Positions 9,742-16,338 of a stretch of DNA of 64,000 nucleotides are shown in pieces. Both the position numbers and the translations under genes were made by a program. The DNA lies in assembly GCF_001881495.1 (NCBI RefSeq), contig NZ_LUKY01000032.1, positions 124,001 through 188,000 on the forward strand. Reading direction: 5' to 3'. The notes under the pieces were generated by a model that saw only the letters and a program-made list of their open reading frames with translations, searched no databases and was not told the DNA's origin. This DNA comes from Candidatus Rickettsiella isopodorum. GTDB lineage: Bacteria; Pseudomonadota; Gammaproteobacteria; Diplorickettsiales; Diplorickettsiaceae. The number at the start of each line of letters is the position of its first letter. Position 1 is the first letter of the stretch.

Positions 9742-9844
9742 CACCCATTAAAAGCAAACAAAGCGCCATATTAGCGAATAGTTCTTGATCAATTCAAGAT
9801 ACATAGGCGGTACGTTTGCAATACCAACCAGTTGAAATAGGGGC

Positions 9845-9869
9845 TATCCCACAAAGAAAATGTGGGATA
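9845..9869. other. Perfect inverted repeat between the 99-residue gene and uvrC
   Basis: TATCCCACA and TGTGGGATA form a 9-base stem around a 7-base loop. There is no T-tract on either strand, so it is not a standard intrinsic terminator. It lies after the small exported-protein gene and about 100 bases before uvrC on the minus strand, where it could limit read-through or stabilise an end. Confidence 0.4.
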
Positions 9870-9925
9870 ACTTGACTCTATAGCATTTTAACTTAATTGA
9901 TGCCTATTGAATTAACCAAAATATC

Positions 9926-10225
9926 TTATTTATTTAAGTTATCAAAGATTTGTTTAACCGTTTTTAATGCGGGTAAATTAGGAAACTGCGTAGCCAAGGC
10001 ATCCACCAAAACACCCACACCTTTAAAGCCAGTTTTGGTCGTCACCTGTTGTTGATTCAATTCCTTAGAGGCATTAATTTGTTGATTTTGTTGACTTTTC
10101 AATTGATCTTTAATCATTTGCACTTCATGGCGCAACTCAACACAACAATCCGTATCCTGCGCCCAAACGGGACTGAGCGAAAAAATCAATAGCAAGAATA
10201 ATATGAATGATTTTAATAGTGACAT
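9926..10225 (-). CDS. Small exported protein, coiled-coil-like, unknown function
   Basis: A 99-residue protein with a classical Sec signal peptide (basic start MSLLK, hydrophobic core FILFLLLIFSL, cleavage near VWAQ at about residue 22). The mature part begins with a CC pair and continues as a Gln/Lys-rich helix with coiled-coil character (residues 28-60), then a short hydrophobic C-terminal helix. A strong ribosome binding site, AAGGAGG, lies 9 bases before the ATG. It is one of the genes inserted between the gacA-type regulator and uvrC. No family is recognised; the location would be periplasmic or outer-membrane-attached. Confidence 0.75.
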   Translation of the reverse strand: MSLLKSFILFLLLIFSLSPVWAQDTDCCVELRHEVQMIKDQLKSQQNQQINASKELNQQQVTTKTGFKGVGVLVDALATQFPNLPALKTVKQIFDNLNK

Positions 10226-10564
10226 CCGAAAAAACCTCCTTATATCGTAATATAAAAATGAATCCGCTGCGCACAGACTTTAAACTCACCTAGTAACGCG
10301 CTTCAGGGCCTAGGCACACCCTTCATTTCAATACCAAGCAAACGAAGCATAGTCTAAAGCCTAGCGTTATGCTAAATAGAATATTTTTGATCTATATTTT
10401 CGGTAATTTATTGCACTACTGTGAAAATTTTGACTCATTATTTGATAAAAAATTTTTATTTTTAATTTAAAAATAAATTCACAGAATTTTTATTTTTATT
10501 GTCACTCTACTAAAAAAAAAGTAAGATAAAAAATTAGGACTTTAGTAAAAAAATAGGATTTTTT
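10226..10564. other. Divergent intergenic region, AT-rich, no gene seen
   Basis: These 339 bases separate the leftward exported-protein gene from the rightward HAD-like pair, so promoters for both directions should lie here. The right half (from about 10380) is strongly AT-rich. Two related tracts, CTACTAAAAAAAAAGTAAG and TTTAGTAAAAAAATAGG, occur just before the 10565 start; the second holds its AGGA ribosome binding site. No open frame, tRNA or strong hairpin was found. Confidence 0.5.
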
Positions 10565-11461
10565 ATGCCTCGCACTATTCTCAAACCAAAAAAAGTTTTA
10601 ATCGTCCCTTTATCCTTATTTATAATATTTAATAAAGACGTGGCTGGAGAAAAATTTGCCAATTTACTTGGAAAATTTCTTGACGATCTATTTAGTTGTG
10701 AGGAAATAATAAAAGAACACGAGGAATTTAGTAAAAAATTGCTTCAAAAAATTCTTCAATCCCAAGTTGTAAGTGATTTTAATTTAGGAAAGAAAACTAA
10801 AGACGAATTTATTTCGGAATTGCTGAATCTTTTAGGATTATCACGTGATAAATCAACGGATTTAGTAGCAGCCTGGAACTCTTTGATTGAGCTTGACCAA
10901 AAATCGAGTGAAGCATTCAATGCTTTAATCAAACTCACTCATCAAGGAAAATCGATTTATTTTATTGGTGATACTAATGCGCTTCATGCTGAAAAAATAT
11001 TGACTATTTTTAGAAATTTTCGATTTAATCACGTCTATTTAGAATTTTTAGAAAATTTACCTGATGAACTACCTGCTTTGCCGCTAGCCGTGAGTCGGAT
11101 TTCCGACTCAGCAGCAGATAATGTTTTAACTCAGCAACATGGAACAGTCTATTTTTGTTTGTCCTATGCTTATAAAATCCTGCTAAAACAATCTCAGAGT
11201 TTTTTGACCCAATTATTTAAACCTACTTCCAGCTTACTCACGCATCTGAAAATCTATTTAAATGAGATTAAAACTCAAGACGATATCCTATTCGTTAATC
11301 GTTATCCAAATGAACAGTCAATAGCCAGAAAACTAGCACTAGAAACTATCGACAAAGAAAATTTTTATACTGCTTTACTCAATAGGTCTGCAGACAGCAC
11401 GCCTACAACCCCATGCGATCCTCAGCTCGTCGAAATACACGTATACAAAGCGGCTATCTAA
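10565..11461 (+). CDS. HAD-like fold protein lacking catalytic residues (paralogue 1)
   Basis: A 298-residue cytoplasmic-type protein. Residues 60-200 follow the order of YihX-like HAD phosphatases: a cap helix region (KTKDEFISELLNLLGL), an AAWNSLI helix, then IYFIGDTNALHAEKI, which resembles the HAD motif II strand (SNTNxLH). The nucleophile DxD is missing: the N-terminal strand reads VLIVPLSLFIIFN. The later acidic DDN loop appears as FVNRYPNE. A downstream paralogue (11515-12390) shares the helix and SNTN-like block. I infer a catalytically dead HAD fold; a HAD-like fold by chance is possible. AGGA precedes the ATG. Lineage-specific host-interaction function is conceivable but unproven. 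Confidence 0.65.
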   Translation: MPRTILKPKKVLIVPLSLFIIFNKDVAGEKFANLLGKFLDDLFSCEEIIKEHEEFSKKLLQKILQSQVVSDFNLGKKTKDEFISELLNLLGLSRDKSTDLVAAWNSLIELDQKSSEAFNALIKLTHQGKSIYFIGDTNALHAEKILTIFRNFRFNHVYLEFLENLPDELPALPLAVSRISDSAADNVLTQQHGTVYFCLSYAYKILLKQSQSFLTQLFKPTSSLLTHLKIYLNEIKTQDDILFVNRYPNEQSIARKLALETIDKENFYTALLNRSADSTPTTPCDPQLVEIHVYKAAI

Positions 11462-11514
11462 GCACTTTGATCACATGCATTTTTAAACCCCTTAAATAAT
11501 TTAGGAAACAAACT

Positions 11515-12390
11515 ATGCAAAATAACCTCGATGATCCCATTTATATCATTAATTTATCGGCTATCCCTCGGCTTGCTTCCATTTCCCACGTCATAGATAA
11601 TTTTTCAAGCTTGCATTACCAATATGCCGAATCCAGGTTACATTTCGAATGGTACAGCAAACTATGGGTTAGCTTAAAATACTTAACAATAACTTCCTCA
11701 ATTAATGGTTATAAACTGGGGAAAATAGCTACTAATGCCTTTATCAGCAAGTTACAAGCTATTTTTTATTTCTTGCCTGCCCAAGAAAGCACTGAATTAT
11801 TAGAAAGAACTTGGAATTCATTGATAATATGGGATATTGAATCAACTAAGCGCTTAGGAAACTTAATAGATAAAAATAAACCTATCTATTTCATATCGAA
11901 TACAAATCCATTAAATATCGAAAGAATCATAGGTTTTTTCAATCAATATTCAAATATAGCTTGGGAATTACCTAAAGAACAAACGGAAGCGAAACCTTTA
12001 AAAATTGCCAACAATTTTTTTCTATGCCCTTCTTATCTATTTAAAGAAGGAACTCCCAGTTTAATAAGCACTTTAAAAAATTCCTTACTGGCTCAAGGAA
12101 AAAATTTAGAAACCCTGCTGTTGGTGAGTCAATTTCAAAGAGATTTAGGCAAAGCAAAAGAGTTGGGGATTAAATGGCAATCAGCAGATAGTTTTTTTAA
12201 TAATTTTGTACCCAACCAACAATTATCATTCCAACCCTTAAACGGGCAAACGATGACAACTTCTACAATTCCAGTCCCTCTTCTTCTGAACAATTTAGCG
12301 ATGAATAGCCGCCAAAATTTTTTCGGTGTAGAAAATGAGAGAGAAAGTATTCAAAATCACTCAGAAAAAACTCCCTTGCTCCGTCAATAA
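11515..12390 (+). CDS. HAD-like fold protein lacking catalytic residues (paralogue 2)
   Basis: A 291-residue protein related to its upstream neighbour. Shared elements in the same order are a xKLGKxxTNAFISKL helix, ERTWNSLI, and PIYFISNTNPLNIERII (residues about 123-139). The last is a near-perfect HAD motif II (SNTN at 128-131). The N-terminal strand PIYIINLSAIPRL has no DxD, and the acidic motif IV is replaced by LLLVSQFQRD. It starts 53 bases after paralogue 1 with AGGAAA just before the ATG, so the two probably form an operon from a tandem duplication. The C-terminal 60 residues are low-complexity and polar. It is convergent with the gacA-type gene. Confidence 0.65.
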   Translation: MQNNLDDPIYIINLSAIPRLASISHVIDNFSSLHYQYAESRLHFEWYSKLWVSLKYLTITSSINGYKLGKIATNAFISKLQAIFYFLPAQESTELLERTWNSLIIWDIESTKRLGNLIDKNKPIYFISNTNPLNIERIIGFFNQYSNIAWELPKEQTEAKPLKIANNFFLCPSYLFKEGTPSLISTLKNSLLAQGKNLETLLLVSQFQRDLGKAKELGIKWQSADSFFNNFVPNQQLSFQPLNGQTMTTSTIPVPLLLNNLAMNSRQNFFGVENERESIQNHSEKTPLLRQ

Positions 12391-12418
12391 AAATTTAGAA
12401 AAATAATCCAGAAGAATA

Positions 12419-13096
12419 TTATTCCTCTGAATTTTCTGGAGATTTATCGGTATAACTCTCTTCTTCTTCCAATAACCCATAACGCAAAGCAAGATGGGTT
12501 AACTCGACATCGTTATGCACACCCAATTTTTCATAGAGCCGATAGCGATAAGTGTTTACTGTTTTAGGGCTTAAACAAAGTTTTTTTGCTATACCGTTCA
12601 CTTTAGTTCCATGCGTAACCATATACATAACTTGTAATTCGCGTTCGGAAAGTTGTGCAAAAGGTGATTTGGACGCATCAGAAACCTGACGCAAGGCCAT
12701 TTTTTGCGCAATTTCTAAAGTAATATAAATTTGACCCGCAACAACTTTTCGAATAGCTGTAATCAATTCTTCAGCGTTGGTATTTTTGGTAATATATCCC
12801 GCCGCACCAGCACGCACGAGACGATCCGGAAAAGGACCTTCACTAAACACCGTGACAACAATAATTTTAAGTTTAGGATTAACACGTATCAAACGGCGCG
12901 TTGCATCTAATCCACCTATTCCAGGCATTTTTAGATCCATTAACACCACATCTGGTTTAGTTTCCTTCACTAAATTAATAGCCGCTTCGCCACTTTCAGC
13001 TTCACCGATAACATTAATATCACGAACATCCTCTAACAAGCGCTTCATACCTAAACGCACTAAGGCATGATCGTCAACGATAACGACGTTAATCAT
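12419..13096 (-). CDS. GacA/UvrY/LetA-type response regulator
   Basis: A 225-residue NarL/FixJ-family regulator. The receiver domain (1-120) has the acidic pocket DD (8-9), phospho-acceptor D54 in VLMDLKMPG, and K at about 104 (GYITKN). A LuxR-type helix-turn-helix follows (LSERELQVMYMV ... LSPKTVNTYRYRLYEKL). In gammaproteobacteria this subclass (GacA/UvrY/LetA) works with a BarA/GacS/LetS kinase and drives the small RNAs that titrate CsrA, controlling the switch between growth and transmission in Legionella and relatives. The C-terminus is an acidic tail. It normally sits directly before uvrC; here about 2.7 kb separate them. Confidence 0.92.
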   Translation of the reverse strand: MINVVIVDDHALVRLGMKRLLEDVRDINVIGEAESGEAAINLVKETKPDVVLMDLKMPGIGGLDATRRLIRVNPKLKIIVVTVFSEGPFPDRLVRAGAAGYITKNTNAEELITAIRKVVAGQIYITLEIAQKMALRQVSDASKSPFAQLSERELQVMYMVTHGTKVNGIAKKLCLSPKTVNTYRYRLYEKLGVHNDVELTHLALRYGLLEEEESYTDKSPENSEE

Positions 13097-13130
13097 AGAA
13101 CGCCAACTCCTCTTGTCAATTTCATTTTTT

Positions 13131-13220
13131 TGGCGGAGGGACAGGGATTCGAACCCTGGAAGGAGTTGCCCCCTTGACGGTTTTCAAGACCGTTGCTTTC
13201 AACCGCTCAGCCATCCCTCC
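13131..13220 (-). tRNA. tRNA-Ser (anticodon TGA)
   Basis: The minus-strand cloverleaf has acceptor GGAGGGA paired with TCCCTCC, anticodon loop CTTGAAA in an ACGGT/ACCGT stem, a long variable arm (CAAGGGGGCAACTCCTT), T arm AGGGTTCGAATCCCT and an encoded GCCA end. Anticodon TGA and the large variable arm give serine. It lies directly upstream of the GacA-type regulator gene. Confidence 0.96.
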
Positions 13221-13274
13221 TACTTTTAATCAGTAGCTACCGCTTAACAAAGCGGATATATACTTTTAGCATTT

Positions 13275-13380
13275 GAATTTTTTCTGCGATACCGGTCAAT
13301 TCGCAATCCTCGTGTATTTTTGAATACCGATGTTTATTCTCGCGCCTTGCCAAAAAATCCAATTGCTGTGAGTATAGGTC
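13275..13380 (+). repeat. Dispersed non-coding repeat, copy 2 (about 106 bases)
   Basis: The partner of 7775-7880. Conserved end blocks are GAATTTTTTCTG..ACCGGTCAATTC and CCTTGCCAAAAAATCC followed by AATTGCTGTGAGTATA; the centre is diverged. It occupies much of the 329-base gap between tadA and tRNA-Ser (13221-13549), which otherwise shows no gene. Confidence 0.55.
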
Positions 13381-13549
13381 GTTTGCACATGCAAATTATC
13401 GCTTTCGAGTTTGACCTGGAAGATATCTGTGGTCAACTTGAAGCGCCATGGCTATATTAGCATAAAGTATATAGGATGTAGACTATAAAGAAATACGTCA
13501 AACACTGAGCTGAAATTACGCGATTAACTTTTCATTCGCTTCGTGCAGA

Positions 13550-14011
13550 TTAAGCGAATTGACGTTTGTGTTTAAAAAATTGCTGTAATTTCTCTGCGCA
13601 GACTTCGGTTAATACCCCATCCGTCACTGTAAATGTATGATTTAGAGCTTTAAAAAGATGCCATTGGTTCGTTAGCACACCAAAACGCGTATCGTACGCA
13701 CCAAACACCAGTCGCTTAATTCTAGCTTGAATCATAGCACCTACGCACATTAAACAAGGTTCTAACGTAACATACAATGTCGTCTCTAATAAACGATGAT
13801 TTTTTAGTTGTTTAGCCGCTTGTTGCAGCAATAGAACTTCAGCATGTGCGGTAGGATCGCAATGAGTAAGCGTTTGATTATAAGCTGTACAGATAATCTG
13901 GTTATTTAACACCAATACTGCCCCAACTGGCACTTCGCCAGACATTTCTGCAAGCTCCGCCGCCTTTAAGGCCTGTTGCATGTAAATTTTATCATTTTGC
14001 AAAAAATTCAT
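13550..14011 (-). CDS. tadA: tRNA-specific adenosine deaminase
   Basis: About 153 residues; converts A34 to inosine in the tRNA-Arg(ACG) wobble position. The zinc-dependent deaminase signature is complete: HAEV (His ligand and catalytic Glu, near residue 57) and PCLMCVGAM (two Cys ligands, near 87-90). A helical C-terminus (LQQFFKHKR) binds tRNA. Length is normal (150-170). Starts GTG at 14014 or ATG at 14011 are adjacent; neither has a clear Shine-Dalgarno. It stands alone, with long gaps on both sides. Confidence 0.95.
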   Translation of the reverse strand: MNFLQNDKIYMQQALKAAELAEMSGEVPVGAVLVLNNQIICTAYNQTLTHCDPTAHAEVLLLQQAAKQLKNHRLLETTLYVTLEPCLMCVGAMIQARIKRLVFGAYDTRFGVLTNQWHLFKALNHTFTVTDGVLTEVCAEKLQQFFKHKRQFA

Positions 14012-14043
14012 CACACCGAACTATTTAAATTAATTTTTTTCGA

Positions 14044-14070
14044 TTTCCCGCGGGAAAGGGCCGCGGGAAA
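14044..14070. other. GC-rich palindrome with a third half-site
   Basis: TTTCCCGCGGGAAA (14044-14057) is a perfect 14-base palindrome, followed after GGG by CCGCGGGAAA. It can fold either as the short palindrome or as a 10-base stem TTTCCCGCGG/CCGCGGGAAA around a 7-base loop. It stands out against AT-rich flanks. On the minus strand it lies between the small Cys-rich membrane protein and tadA. No T-run follows in either direction, so protein binding site and transcript end are both possible. Confidence 0.5.
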
Positions 14071-14133
14071 TTAAGATTGAGTTAAAAGATGAGCGATAGT
14101 ACGCTCTATCGGAAAGATCTAAAAATAATCCAT

Positions 14134-14370
14134 TTATTTTTTAGTATTACACATCTTACAGTGATCGCAACCACAGTGGCAGCCTTTGTGCGAGCGAGGG
14201 CAGCATAAATATTTGATCAAGGCGCCCACCGCTAAAATTGGCAGCATAATATCAAAGAAACGCGAAACCATGACTATGGTATCTACAGAATCTGGTTTAG
14301 CAAGACTTGCAGCGATAGCCATCAGAACAGCAATAATAATCACCACTGCTGGGAAGAATTTACGACACAT
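14134..14370 (-). CDS. Small membrane protein with Cys/His-rich C-terminus
   Basis: A 78-residue protein with two hydrophobic helices (about 5-23 and 36-55) and a C-terminal tail packed with Cys and His (CCPRSHKGCHCGCDHCKMC). The tail could bind zinc, iron or copper. ATG at 14370 is chosen because AAGGAG sits 9 bases upstream; a longer version from a TTG would absorb that ribosome binding site into coding sequence. No family is recognised. It lies alone between rlmB and tadA on the same strand. Confidence 0.65.
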   Translation of the reverse strand: MCRKFFPAVVIIIAVLMAIAASLAKPDSVDTIVMVSRFFDIMLPILAVGALIKYLCCPRSHKGCHCGCDHCKMCNTKK

Positions 14371-14473
14371 ATCAAGGTCTCCTTGCAAATTTAAATAAAG
14401 GTTTCTTTATCAACACACTATTGTATTTTATTTCACCATGACACTGGGGAGTAAATACTATCATAGTTGGATT

Positions 14474-15235
14474 TTATTGTCTTTGCCTAACCGCCTCGAA
14501 TAAACATATCCCGGCAGCGACCGAAACATTTAAGCTACTAACACTGCCAGCCATTGGAATAGCCATCAAACCATCGCAGCGCTCTTTGGTTAAACGACGC
14601 AAACCTTTACCTTCAGCACCTAATACCAACGCCAATGCTCCCGTCAGTTCCTTATCGTAAATAAGCTGTGTAGCGGATTGATCTAAACCATAACACCACA
14701 CTCCTAGCCTTTTTAATTTCTCTAGCGTACTGGCCAAATTAGTGACAGTAAAGAGCGGTGTTATTTCAGCCGCACCCGCAGCAATTTTTCGCACGATCGG
14801 CGTCATACTTACTGAACGATCCTGTGGGATAACGACGGCATCCACACCGGCTGCATTAGCAGAACGTAAACACGCCCCTAAATTATGTGGATCCTGAACT
14901 TCATCCAACACTAATATAAACAGTGGCCTAGTTTCGTTTTGTATTCGTGGCTCCAACAAAGTCAGTAGGTCACGTTCGTTTAATTGCGTAGAAATTTTTA
15001 TCTCCGCTAAGACACCTTGATGCGCCGCACCATTCGCCCACCGATCACATTTAATTTTCGGCAAAGTTTGAATGGGAATATGATGATAGGCAGCCAACTC
15101 CAAAATCTCTTGGATGCGTTTATCTAGTCGACCTTCTTGTCGGTAGAGTTGATAGATTATTTGTGGTTGTGTGTTTAACAACGCCGTAATAGCGTGAAAA
15201 CCAAAAATAAATTCTTTTTTAACACTATGACTCAT
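14474..15235 (-). CDS. rlmB: 23S rRNA (guanosine-2'-O-)-methyltransferase RlmB
   Basis: A SpoU-family (SPOUT) 2'-O-methyltransferase of about 253 residues, modifying G2251 of 23S rRNA. The N-terminal substrate-binding domain (FIFGFHAITALL) is followed by the knotted domain with LDEVQDPHNLGACLRSANAAG (motif 1 region), LGAEGKGLRRL (motif 2) and SSLNVSVAAGICLFEA (motif 3). The start is set at ATG 15235 (MSHSVKKEF); a longer frame begins 20 codons upstream but adds unrelated residues. It is usually next to rnr, as here, but a 348-residue gene on the opposite strand now separates them. Confidence 0.95.
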   Translation of the reverse strand: MSHSVKKEFIFGFHAITALLNTQPQIIYQLYRQEGRLDKRIQEILELAAYHHIPIQTLPKIKCDRWANGAAHQGVLAEIKISTQLNERDLLTLLEPRIQNETRPLFILVLDEVQDPHNLGACLRSANAAGVDAVVIPQDRSVSMTPIVRKIAAGAAEITPLFTVTNLASTLEKLKRLGVWCYGLDQSATQLIYDKELTGALALVLGAEGKGLRRLTKERCDGLMAIPMAGSVSSLNVSVAAGICLFEAVRQRQ

Positions 15236-15282
15236 GATAAAATACTCAAAAAAAAAATTTATATTTAAAGGATGAAATACCC

Positions 15283-16329
15283 ATGTCTGATACACTCTCT
15301 ATACGCATAAACCCTGAATGTTTACCTTTTTTAAATCAAGCTCAAGCTAAAAAAAACATTTCCGCGCGTCAAAATACCTTTATCGATAGTGTTAACGAAT
15401 TACATGCCACCGTAAATCAATTAAAAAAGCAAACTGATTTTCAATTGGACAAAAAACAAGAGAAAGAAATCAGCCGCGGTGTTTTTTATGCCTTAACCCC
15501 GTCCTTAGAAAAAAAGAGCGCCACTAAACAACAAGCTATTACTTTAACCGATTTACAAAACGTTCTGAATAACGAATTTTATATTAAAGATAAGTCTGCC
15601 ACGATTTTTATCATTATGTCACTGTTAGAACCTAACTCACTGCCTTTTGCATTAGCTACGCTGGCCTACTCTGTCTTAACTGACGATAGTATTTGGTCTA
15701 ATGAGTGCACAACACTCGATTCAAAGTTTAAATATACGCTGAAAGCAAAGTCAGATGATCCTAGTAAAGCCAATATTATTTTTAATATGAGGATGCATTT
15801 AAAAAATCCTCAGTTTCCAGAAAGTTCATCCCTAGGCTCTTTATCTATACAATTTACGATTAATCAAGAAAAACAAATTAAACTGCTGCCACTAAATATG
15901 GAATTTAATTTTGTTGATAAAAAAGCATTTAAACAATTTAAAAAAGAATTGTGTCGCGACTTTCGAGGTTGGATTTTTCAACATAAAACTCACTGGAAAA
16001 TTCCTGACTTATGGATCATACCAATGTTGATTGGTTACTTATTGGGCTTAATCGTTATGATTAGTCTACTTAGTTTAAGCTTAACGCCTATTTCACCGTT
16101 GCTACTGCCGCCCTTGGGTTTGATGCTGGGCTTAGGTTTATCGAGCTGTTTACACGTCTTTGTACAGGCAAATCTACAAAAAGAGCAAGAAATACGTAAA
16201 CGACCCATCCATTTATTTAATGGAAAACCCTCTGTTAACCCTCATAATAGATCAACAACCTCATTTTTTGTTCGTCCTACCTGGTTTAACCACTCTGCAG
16301 TATCCGAAACTCATTTTAGATATCATTGA
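15283..16329 (+). CDS. Unknown 348-residue protein with C-terminal membrane hairpin
   Basis: I do not recognise this protein. Residues 1-240 are soluble and Lys/Gln-rich, with no signal peptide. Two strongly hydrophobic helices (about 245-265 and 268-290) follow, then a basic soluble tail. Topology suggests a tail-region membrane hairpin, a layout found in some secreted proteins that insert into host membranes, but this is inference only. A ribosome binding site AAAGGA precedes the ATG. It is inserted between rlmB and rnr, opposite in direction to both, and ends 9 bases from the rnr stop. Confidence 0.65.
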   Translation: MSDTLSIRINPECLPFLNQAQAKKNISARQNTFIDSVNELHATVNQLKKQTDFQLDKKQEKEISRGVFYALTPSLEKKSATKQQAITLTDLQNVLNNEFYIKDKSATIFIIMSLLEPNSLPFALATLAYSVLTDDSIWSNECTTLDSKFKYTLKAKSDDPSKANIIFNMRMHLKNPQFPESSSLGSLSIQFTINQEKQIKLLPLNMEFNFVDKKAFKQFKKELCRDFRGWIFQHKTHWKIPDLWIIPMLIGYLLGLIVMISLLSLSLTPISPLLLPPLGLMLGLGLSSCLHVFVQANLQKEQEIRKRPIHLFNGKPSVNPHNRSTTSFFVRPTWFNHSAVSETHFRYH

Positions 16330-16338
16330 TAAAGCGTA

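Noticed and set aside
9845-9869. Intrinsic terminator for the 99-residue gene
   Set aside because: The stem is good but no T-tract follows on the relevant strand; listed only as an inverted repeat.
12405-12440. TCCAGAA...TTCTGGA inverted repeat at the convergent 12390/12419 gene ends
   Set aside because: Arms are 7 bases with a long 18-base AT-rich loop; too weak for a terminator call.
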